A stretch of DNA of 64,000 bases from Kappaphycus alvarezii (lineage: Eukaryota; Rhodophyta; Florideophyceae; Gigartinales; Solieriaceae): contig NADL03000462.1 in assembly GCA_002205965.3 (NCBI GenBank), forward strand, positions 691,001 to 755,000, written 5' to 3'. Below the pieces are notes generated by a model, which saw only the letters and a program-made list of their open reading frames with translations, ran no database searches and had not been told where the DNA came from. Positions 56,728-64,000 of this stretch are shown here, piece by piece. How positions within the stretch are numbered: position 1 is the first letter of the stretch; each line of letters starts with the position of its first letter. The position numbers and the translations under genes were made by a program.

Positions 56728-58305
56728 TTATTGCAGACGTAGGGGCTGGAAGGGGGATTCAAGCGCGGTGGCCACGAAGCGCATTGCAGGTCGTGCGCAT
56801 CGCATATAGAACTCGGCAGGGCGTTCTGAGTGTCGCAGGGGTGCGGACTCGATGAGGCTGGCCGCATATGTAGCATGCAAGGTGAGGGCTAGGGACGTAA
56901 AACCATGCCCGCCAAGGCGAAAGGGGAGGCGAACTTGGCGGATGCTCTGAGTGGTAAGGGGCACGGAATTGAGCCTTGAATACGCTACCATTTGGGCCTT
57001 GTCAAGCTCCTTGGCGAGCGGGTATGCAATGGGCGGGGGGTTGAGCCGGAAGGCGTGTTGCACTTTGCAGGCCGATGCGCAGAGTCTGTGAACGTGGAAA
57101 GCGGTGCGAGGGTGAGGGAGTTTGAGGAGGGTTGAGAGCATGTTGTCGCAAAGGTACATTCGAGACTTGAGAAAGAAGCGCATGTATTCATCACAGCCCA
57201 GAGGGGCGCCCAGGAGAGTAATTCCGTTCTCATTTGGGATAGACAGCGGGAGCACACATCGTAGCTGGCGTACGCTGTCCGAGGAGAGAGACGGCCAATA
57301 TGCCAGGGTCTTGGAGGCGTTGATGTGGAACTGGAAAGCCGGCCCGGAGTGAACCAGGATGCGTAGGGCCTTGCAGTTCTCATCAACAAGGCCAAGGAGG
57401 AGTCCATCATCGTCGTACCAGCGGTTCAAGTTGAGAGCACATTCCTCGGATATTTTCTGTACAAGAGGCTGTAAGCACAGAGTAAAGAGGAACATACTTG
57501 CAGGATCTCCCTGCTGGGTTCCCTCCTTGCTGTAAAGCATGATAGGAGCGGCTTCGGGGGCCCGGATGCGCACGAATAGGGGCGGGGGACTAAGGCCGTA
57601 TCTCATGTTGATGAAGCGCGGTGGGGAGTGAGCTTTGGATGGGAGGATGCGGAGGAGCGGCTGGCGAGAAAAAGCGTTGGAAGCATTCTGGGCATCAACC
57701 GAGACCATGACGTAGCCTGCATCGCGACCATGTCTGTTTACGTGCATTCCGACGTCATGAACCATGGAGTCCATGCCGAGGGAAACACCTTTGGCGAGTT
57801 GGCATGGGGCGAAATGAGTGCGGGTATCAGCGAGGGCCGGACAAAGTACGACTTTAGTTGCCAGGTGTCGAAGCGTTTGTCCAATTGCGATGGGGCGGAT
57901 CTTGTCCGGCCGGGGCTGGATCGGGATGAGGGTGGCTGCGGTGAGAAGGGGAAGGATTTGCATGAGTAGGCCACCCCTGGCTAGGCGCCTGACAAGGTTG
58001 GTGAGAGCGGTGTGGGGTGAGGCTTGAACAGCGGGGTCGGAATTCGGGGTTGGGCGGTGGGCTTCTGTGGGGGTGGGGTCCAAGGTTGTAGCGGGGAGGA
58101 GAACCGGAGCGGCGGTCGGCGCGGCCGGAGCGCGTCTAGGAGGGGGTTGCAAGGCCTGGATGGCCATAGCATGGTGAGGCAAGGCGTCCGCGAAGGCTTT
58201 ACTGACCGCCTCGAGCACCCATTCCCCCATCCTAGGGGCCCGGCGGAGGATGCGGGCCTCCTGTCGGAGGGCCGCAACGAGGCCTTTTGCATGGGGCGGA
58301 GGCAA
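56728..58305 (-). CDS. Reverse transcriptase part of R2-type LINE
   Basis: 525 residues. RT motifs in order: RPIAIGQTLRHLATKVV (about 137-153), motif A VSVDAQNASNAFSR (Asp204), motif B KEGTQQGDPASM (about 260-271) and motif C RWYDDDGLLLG (Asp299 and Asp300). The second position of motif C is Asp where most relatives have Ala or Val; the catalytic pair is kept. A thumb and linker region follows, with ITLLGAPLG and RLCASACK, then RLPFRLGGHGF. The natural N-terminus lies in another frame upstream (APPHVLIPLVGKLTYIYFP-type sequence near 58420). The stop at 56728 truncates the endonuclease, so the product is not full-length. Confidence 0.85.
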   Translation of the reverse strand: MPPPHAKGLVAALRQEARILRRAPRMGEWVLEAVSKAFADALPHHAMAIQALQPPPRRAPAAPTAAPVLLPATTLDPTPTEAHRPTPNSDPAVQASPHTALTNLVRRLARGGLLMQILPLLTAATLIPIQPRPDKIRPIAIGQTLRHLATKVVLCPALADTRTHFAPCQLAKGVSLGMDSMVHDVGMHVNRHGRDAGYVMVSVDAQNASNAFSRQPLLRILPSKAHSPPRFINMRYGLSPPPLFVRIRAPEAAPIMLYSKEGTQQGDPASMFLFTLCLQPLVQKISEECALNLNRWYDDDGLLLGLVDENCKALRILVHSGPAFQFHINASKTLAYWPSLSSDSVRQLRCVLPLSIPNENGITLLGAPLGCDEYMRFFLKSRMYLCDNMLSTLLKLPHPRTAFHVHRLCASACKVQHAFRLNPPPIAYPLAKELDKAQMVAYSRLNSVPLTTQSIRQVRLPFRLGGHGFTSLALTLHATYAASLIESAPLRHSERPAEFYMRCARPAMRFVATALESPFQPLRLQ

Positions 58306-58967
58306 GGAGCAGGCAGCCTGATTTCGGCGTTGGAAACCACAAGGTCGGGGAACAGGAGGCGGAGATGCGCGAGGATGCGCAAGGTCTCTTCACGGGCCTC
58401 GACCGGGAAGTATATGTAGGTGAGCTTCCCGACCAGCGGGATAAGTACATGCGGAGGGAGCTCTGTGTTCGCTAGCGCGACCGCCTCGCGCAAGACCTCT
58501 TTCGCTTCCTCGAAGGAGGCGAAGGCGAGGTCGGGAGTCAGCACAATACCAATGTGTGCGAGGGCGCGCGGGGCGGCGGGGGGAGCTGCGGAGGCGACGC
58601 GCTTGCGCGCGAGCTCAATAATGTGGGGCGGGGTATCTCCTGGCTGGCCAATGATAGCCTGAGCTTGACGGAGATTGAGAAATGATTGGCCGGTGGAAGG
58701 TGTGGCAGCGGGGAGGTCAATGGGCCCCATCGGGATGATAGGGATGGGGTTGGGAAGGAGGGGCGATGCGGGCGCCGTCCGACGACAGCTGCGAAACAAA
58801 CGCGCATCCAGAGGGAGGCGCGGGGAGGCGAAAAGCGCGCACCCGGCGAGGCGGGGTGCAGCGCAGCCATTTCGAGGATGAGGTTGTGGTGGTGTTGTGC
58901 GTGCGTTGGTTCTTGGAAGCGGAGAAAGAGAGAGAGGAAATGTGTCATCTCTCGGATACCATCCATC

Positions 58968-59170
58968 ATGCTTCGCCGTCACCTCGACCTTCCTGTCTTC
59001 GACTCGTCAATTCCCCTTGTTTGCACCCACTGTCTCGCTTACATGGACCCCCAAGGCGACCATGCTTCGACTTGCACATCAGGACACAACGCCGCTACCC
59101 GACACAACTTCATCCGGGACCTCCTCACGACCGACATGTTCCGACCTGCCGGTCTCGCTCACAGACAACC
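58968..59170 (+). repeat. Inverted fragment of the LINE endonuclease region
   Basis: The plus strand reads MLRRHLDLPVFDSSIPLVC-like sequence, then CTHCLAYMDPQGDHASTC and TTDMFRPAGLAHRQ. This is nearly identical to the minus-strand segment 56233-56440 of the adjacent element. It starts within a few bases of the element's 5' end and stops after AHRQ. The pair forms an inverted repeat with spacing of about 2.5 kb. Confidence 0.85.
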
Positions 59171-59453
59171 CGATCATGTTCCGTAGTTCGGTATTTATCC
59201 GGTATTTATAGCCGATTTCCGAGAGAACTCTATAGCTGTGATGGCCGACCTTAAATTAGAATAAAATCAAAGGGGGTTTCATAACGACAGACCTCAATAT
59301 TAAATAAATTCAAGAGGTCCCCACGCCAAATGCCTCCACTATCTGGCGGGAGGCTTACACCGTGCCCAATTATTATCAAAAATCAAGAAACGGACGATCT
59401 TTCAAACGCACTCTCACCCTAGCTTGGAGCATATTTCCTTCCAAAATGAGGCC

Positions 59454-59971
59454 TCATGACCCCGTACGCGCCGATTTGATGCCTAACGCATCATAGACTG
59501 GCTGAATATGACACTGGAGTACTACCTCGCGCATTAAGGAAGTGCTTACACAGTAAGCAACACCGTGGCACCATTGTGAACTTAGCCTCCCAGCTTGAAA
59601 GTCAATGAAAGTGCGGGAGGATTTGTTCTTCCACGATGTAATCCAAAAAGACCTTCGTAACAGTACCGTCGCATCCACAAAGTCTCTGGTAGCCTGCCAT
59701 GCCGCTTCATTCCGTTCATTCCGTGAAGCTCCTTTGATTAAAGTTAAGAACTGAAGACAGCTGCGCCGTTTGCGATGCGACAATATTGACTCCACTTCGT
59801 ATTCCAAACCTCCATCTTCTCCGGCAACGGGCGGTGGCTTAACCTGCGATTCTTGCGCAATGTATGCCGGTTGGACAGGAGCGTATTAACCATGACTTCA
59901 ATCAAGCCGAACAAGCCTGAGTCATTTAACAGCAGAAGATGTTTTCTTGCAGTGAATACTTTGCTATACAA
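59454..59971 (-). pseudogene. Broken ORF of unknown origin
   Basis: Two overlapping minus-strand frames (59744-59971 and 59454-59807) join near 59800 by a frameshift. They read KHLLLLNDSGLFGLIEVMVN, then SCLQFLTLIKGAS and DFVDATVLLRRSF. No domain is recognised. It sits between the LINE fragment and the gypsy element. Confidence 0.3.
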
Positions 59972-59989
59972 GACGGAGCAGTATTTTCA

Positions 59990-60625
59990 TTTGAACTAGA
60001 TCATCAACCCGGAGCCGGTGATTCTGGAGAAATATCGTCTTACTTTTGCTGCTACGGTTTGACAGGGCCTGCATCGGTATGGTGGTTCACGTTGATTTAA
60101 AGCCTCCAGTTGCCAGGTACCTGGCAGAAGTTCAGAACAAGATAAATCAAGAATTTGTGCCTAGTGACCATGTTCTGCGAGCTCGAGACAAGCTACCCAA
60201 TCTTCGCCACGAGACTTCGGTCGCGAAGTACTTGACTAATTTCCTTAACATCAGCCTGACTATTCCGGAGATGAACGATAGAGAGAAAATGGACCGCTTC
60301 ATATCGGGACTGAAGAAGGAGGTTTGTATTGAAGTGCTTAAGTCAAACACCCCTACGTTTGAACCAGCGGCAAAAGTCGCGCTGCGAATGGATGGGGCAA
60401 TTATTGGAGCTGAGGCAAATGGCACAGGAGGAATCAATCCGATGCCTATGGATGTTGGAAGCGTTCAGAGACGCCAAGATGGAAGAAGAGCAAACTAAAA
60501 ATAGAACAAGGAGCACCTAGATGACTTTTACAACAAGCGGTGCTTCAAATGCAAGAAGGTAGGATGCAGGCCGTGGAAGTGCCGGAAAGGTTACCGACAG
60601 GTAAGAACAAGAACAGCGCCGCTGT
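59990..60625 (+). pseudogene. Gypsy Gag with altered zinc knuckle
   Basis: Capsid-like sequence (GLTGPASVWWFT, then EFVPSDHVLRARDKLPNL and SVAKYLTNFLNISLTI) leads to MDRFISGLKKEV and MPMDVGSVQRR. In another frame it continues FYNKRCFKCKKVGCRPWKC (60524-60582). There the knuckle has Cys where the usual CCHC motif has His. The open segment is 60046-60498. Confidence 0.8.
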
Positions 60626-60769
60626 TAACAACAGAGAGGGGCAAGTGGTTTTTGTCACTCCGGGTGACGCGGCTTCCGAGGGTGGTAATGGCTCCTCCGA
60701 GTCGTAAAACTAGTGCACCAAACATACTACCCCACTGTGGGACAGGAAAACCATGTCAGTCTTTCGACT

Positions 60770-61234
60770 GACGACACTATACCAATCGGAGATCTCTTTG
60801 TCCTTTCGGGAACAGTTGAAGGACATGGAGCGCGCATATTTAAGGATGACGGATGCAACACCAACATCCTATCCCAGGACTATGTGTGACGTCATCCCGA
60901 GAGCATCGAAATTATCAATGTGAATGTTGTGGTCTCACACTCAAAGAAAGAAAATACCGAAAAATCATTGTAGGTGGCGTGATCTCCTTCCGTTCATGTC
61001 GGATCGACTGTCTACACTGGAAGCTGGGCAGTTGCGGACTGTCGTTACGATGTGTTGTTGGGAATGCCGTGGCACGAGCACTTAACGCCCAAGATTGACT
61101 ATACCGATCGCAATGTTATTGTCGAAGACAAGCCAGTCCCAATTATGGAAGACACTGGCCGCAAAAGACAGCTGAGTGTGGAGATATCGAATATCTGCGT
61201 GAAGAATTTTCGTTCCCTCCTTCGAAAGGAATGA
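60770..61234 (+). pseudogene. Gypsy aspartic protease
   Basis: LFVLSGTVEGHGARIFKDDG followed by CNTNILSQDYV gives an active-site loop with DDG instead of the usual D-S/T-G. After a frameshift, GMPWHEHLTPKIDYTDRNV (61052-61234) is the standard C-terminal protease segment, preceded by RYDVLLG-like sequence in the codons before it. Confidence 0.7.
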
Positions 61235-61239
61235 AATTC

Positions 61240-62020
61240 AGATTGTGGGGCAATACCAGCTGGAGTCTGGTATAACCACTTGGGTTTCCGAAGCCCACTT
61301 TCTTGGTAGTGCGGTAGAGCTATGGGTTTAGAACCCAGGTTGCGTACGAAACTCACTACACGTACCGTCACTTGTCTTGGCGTCGAGCGTCTAAGTTGGG
61401 TTGTGTGAAAAAACAAGAAAACTATCCAGAAACAGGGAACACCTGAGTACTGAAAGAAACTACGGGGCTCGTTTTCCCAAGTTGTAAAAAGGGTGGTAGT
61501 GCACTTAATGTTGCAAGTATGGGGGATATCCCAGCGTAGGCAGTTGGTTACCCTTTTACTCTGTAGTGGGCAAGCTTGCCAAGGTTAAATAGGTTTGCTA
61601 AGTTAAAATAGCCACTGTAAGAGTAACGGTTAAAATAGAAATAGAAATAAAAATAGCTATAATACAGTAATCAATGGTGTTCCATGCCACGAGCTGGGAT
61701 GGTGAGCTTCTCTGGTAGGGTGAGCTGCCGGCGGTCCCGTGATCTGCAAAGGGTGTGGAACCCTATTATTGTGCAACCTCCTTAAAAATACTTACTGTGA
61801 CGTGTACCTTCCATTAAATTGGCCTTACACATAGGCCACAGTGCCATTTCATGAGGCTCGATAAATAAACCAAAAATAGAGGTCGTAGCAGACCACTTCT
61901 GGCGAAGCAGCGCCAATACGCACCGTCGGGCTCCAGAAATCATTGTCCCAAATTTAGATGTAGGCCACGTGCCATGTGGGCAGGGCCCAGGTACTACACA
62001 GATGACTTCGAAGTATTCCA
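61240..62020. other. Unexplained segment inside gypsy Pol
   Basis: No retroelement motif is present between the protease end and the RT start. It contains an A-rich run (61630-61665, units AATAGAAATAG). Reading frames are short. It may be a nested insertion, but its ends were not resolved. Confidence 0.4.
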
Positions 62021-62023
62021 AGT

Positions 62024-63437
62024 ATGCGAGGCCCATAATCTCACGGCGGAGAAGATACCTAAAATGGGTGTCGATCGGGACGAGAAGTTTAAAGGGCTAT
62101 TGTCATAGTGCGAGTCGGTGTTTGTGGACGAGTTGCCAGGTGGCTTACCTCCAAAGCGAGATGTCGATCATGCCATCGAAGTCGACCCAGATGCTCGCCC
62201 ACCACACAAAACACTTTATCAACTTTTACAATCCGAGCTAACCACCAAAAGGCCTAAATTTCTGACTTGCTTCGCAAAGGTAAGATAGGGCGCAGAAAGT
62301 CCCCGCATAGCGCGCGACTTTTCTTTGTGCGGCATAACGGAAAGTTACGGCCTGTGATTCACTATCGCGCGCTCAACCAGATTACTAAGAAGAACAGTGA
62401 TCCCCTTCCAAGATCGGACGAAATGTTTGATTGCTTGGGCGACGCAAAATTCTTTTCTAAGTTGGACCTCAAGGACAGTTTCCATCAAATACGTGTGAAG
62501 CCGGAGGATATTGAGAAGCCACCATTCAAGACCAAATATGATCACTTTGAACATCTTGTAATACCCATTGGGCTTTCTAATGTTCCCGCGACGTCGTATC
62601 GTTGTATACATGGACGATTTATTGATCTTTAGAAATAAAAGGCAAGATAATTTGAAACATGTAAAAGGCCTAATTTCACATTTGAAGAAGGAAAAGTTGT
62701 ATGTCGCTCCGAAGAATTGCTCATTCACGGAAGAAGAGATGGAGTTTCAAGGCATGATTGTGTGTCGAAATACTCTTCGCGTCAATTATGAGAAAATTTC
62801 GGTCATCAAAACATGGCCACGTCCTACACCTTTAACAGAACTGAAAAGCTTTATTGGTCTCCTACAGTTCTTCAGAAGATTTACCAAGGACATTTCTAAG
62901 ATTGCAGCGCCACTTACCGCCCTCACCAGGAAACGATCCTGCATTCGCAAAAGGAACGCTTCTTGTACCGAGACTTTCCGAACTCTCAAGAACGCCCTTG
63001 TTACAGCTCTTATACTTGTACCAAACGACTGGAGCAGGCCCCTCATTTTTCATGTGGATTCATCCCAGGTGGCTGTTGGTGGTAGGCTCACTCAACTGGA
63101 TGGTGCGGGATCTGATAGGGTAGCTGCATACTACTCGCGCAAATTGTCGGACTCTGAGCAGGATTGAACTGCAAACAAAAGGGAGCTTCTGGGGCTTGTC
63201 TATAATTTGAAGAGATTTAGGTGTTATCTTGAGGATCAAGTTTTGAAAATCTTCACTGACAATCAAGTCTTGCAGGCTTTTCTCGAGAAGAAGAATATCA
63301 ATCGCAAAGAAGCACAATGGCTCGACCTCCTTGGTCAATTAGGCATCACCAAATACAATTGGTTTAGGGTAAGGTTCACGTTCTTGGCAATGAATCTCCC
63401 CGTGAACCTCACGTTTTGCTGGGTGCTTTTGAGTTAA
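62024..63437 (+). pseudogene. Gypsy reverse transcriptase and RNase H
   Basis: RT starts with FVDELPGGLPPKRDVDHAIE and LRPVIHYRALNQIT, then FFSKLDLKDSFHQIRV with the motif A Asp. It breaks after LVIPIGLSNVPAT. The next frame resumes at VVYMDDLLIF (motif C, near 62586-62630), so the roughly 15 residues usually between NAPATF and the YMDD box are missing and the frame shifts. Then TPLTELKSFIGLLQFFRRF and RPLIFHVDSSQVAVGG (RNase H first Asp) follow. A TGA at 63165-63167 comes after SRKLSDSEQD, and the same frame goes on with KRELLGLVYN and KIFTDNQVLQAF. Confidence 0.88.
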
Positions 63438-63490
63438 GCAACATTTCAGTCTCGAAGGTCGCTCTATACTTTCACTTCGACAAGTTTTAA

Positions 63491-64000
63491 GCAAGGGTCC
63501 AGTTTGTCGGACCTATATTCCGGGCTCTGCGAGGCAAGCTTCCGAAAAAATCTAAGGAGCGGGACCGCGTGTGTCGCATCAAGGATTTGTTTAACTTGTA
63601 TAATGGTTTGACTTTGTACAAGAAGCTGTTTTGCGTACCAAGATCTTATGTTAGACAAATGTTACACTTGGCACACGATTTGAAAGTATCAGGTCACTTT
63701 GCTTTCGCCAAGACTTTGGTACGTCTCGATGGCTTCCACTGGAAAGGAAGACTGAGAGATTTCAAGAAGTGCTGGGCCGTATGCCTTTTGTGCCAGCGGA
63801 ACAAGGACAAAAATCAGAAGAAGATGACAGTACCTCAGCCTCTTGAAGTATCTGCTCACAGATGGGGCTCGATATCATCAGACTTCATCGTCAGTCTGCC
63901 GAAAAAGTCACACGGATTTGACGCGATCATCACTTATGTCGACCGGCTCTCCGGGAGTGTCCATTTTATGCCATGCAAAGTTGACGATGCGGCTTTGGAT
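63491..64000 (+). pseudogene. Gypsy integrase (3' part beyond window)
   Basis: Open from 63491 to the window edge. A His-His-Cys-Cys finger is seen: LAHDLKVSGHFAFAKT then KKCWAVCLLCQRNK. The start of the catalytic core follows: WGSISSDFIVSLPKK with the first Asp, then FDAIITYVDRLSG. The rest of the DDE core lies to the right of the window. It is preceded by frameshifted and stopped Pol, so it is part of a dead element although this segment is open. Confidence 0.85.

Larger units (their letters stand above)
55825..58982 (-). mobile_element. R2-type non-LTR retrotransposon, longest copy
   Basis: Three adjoining frames make one ORF: an N-terminal part (about 58290-58982), the reverse transcriptase (56728-58305), and the C-terminal endonuclease (55825-56691). 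The RT and endonuclease frames are in the same phase, separated by a TAA at 56728-56730. The N-terminal part is in another phase and joins near 58290, so one frameshift is present. RT followed by a Cys-His finger and a restriction-like (PD-D) endonuclease is the architecture of R2-type elements, rather than APE-type LINEs. The 5' end is close to 58970, where an inverted fragment of the same family begins. Confidence 0.85.
59980..64000 (+). mobile_element. Ty3/gypsy retrotransposon, decayed, right end beyond window
   Basis: Coding order on the plus strand is Gag, protease, reverse transcriptase, RNase H, integrase, which defines Ty3/gypsy. The 5' LTR was not identified, and the Gag N-terminus appears cut off near 59980. 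A stretch of about 780 bp without matching sequence (61240-62020) interrupts Pol between protease and RT. Several frameshifts and stops show it is dead. Confidence 0.88.

Noticed and set aside
57981..58300. Continuation of the N-terminal LINE frame past the RT start
   Set aside because: After about 58290 this frame becomes a Pro/Ser/Arg-rich shadow of the RT frame, which carries the real motifs.
1..64000. CRISPR arrays, operons, bacterial promoters or riboswitches
   Set aside because: The gene content is eukaryotic and no regularly spaced direct repeats with unique spacers were seen.

Overview
This is eukaryotic nuclear DNA. Genes are compact and almost intron-free, and the space between them is packed with old transposable elements of many classes: Ty1/copia and Ty3/gypsy LTR elements, solo LTRs, non-LTR elements with an R2-type endonuclease, PIF/Harbinger, Tc1/mariner, a CACTA-like element and a MITE. 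Compact genes, at least one short GT-AG intron (69 nt), abundant GTAC-palindrome tracts and this repeat mixture suggest a florideophyte red alga similar to Chondrus crispus. That assignment is an inference; no rRNA or organellar marker is present.

Only three loci look like intact cellular genes. The first (1-4232, minus) is the N-terminal 1,410 residues of a Dicer-like ribonuclease: DExH helicase, dimerisation domain, platform/PAZ-like region and a first RNase III domain. It runs off the left edge as one uninterrupted frame. The second (49182-49826, plus) is a low-molecular-weight protein tyrosine phosphatase. The third (49930-51036, minus) is a SANT/Myb-like putative DNA-binding protein, tail-to-tail with the phosphatase. 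A fourth candidate is a small unrecognised family with two members (8366-9070 and about 12067-12660, both minus); the first contains the visible intron.

Layout. 1-4.2 kb: Dicer-like gene. 6.4-8.1 kb: R2-type LINE remnant. 8.4-9.1 kb: intron-containing small gene. 10-10.8 kb: dead DDE transposase. 11.1-12.1 kb: solo LTR. 12.1-12.7 kb: second member of the small family. 14.7 kb: 25-bp-arm perfect hairpin. 16.4-19.6 kb: Harbinger-like element with 46-bp terminal inverted repeats, an intact 455-aa accessory ORF and a broken transposase. 20.3-22.9 kb: decayed ORFs of unknown origin. 23.3-28.1 kb: G-rich strand-asymmetric blocks with a second solo LTR. 28.5-36.0 kb: complete but dead Ty1/copia element with both LTRs, a perfect 5-bp target duplication and an antisense gene-like segment. 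36.5-40.3 kb: decayed CACTA-like transposon. 42.3-43.2 kb: third LTR copy. 47.3-48.2 kb: R2-type LINE remnant. 48.4-48.9 kb: MITE. 49.2-51.0 kb: the two cellular genes. 54.0-55.0 kb: Tc1/mariner pseudogene. 55.8-59.2 kb: longest R2-type LINE with an inverted fragment of its own 3' region beside it. 60-64 kb: Ty3/gypsy element running off the right edge.

The cellular genes show no shared pathway. The biologically suggestive pairing is an RNA-silencing nuclease gene in a transposon-dense neighbourhood, but co-location alone does not show a functional link.
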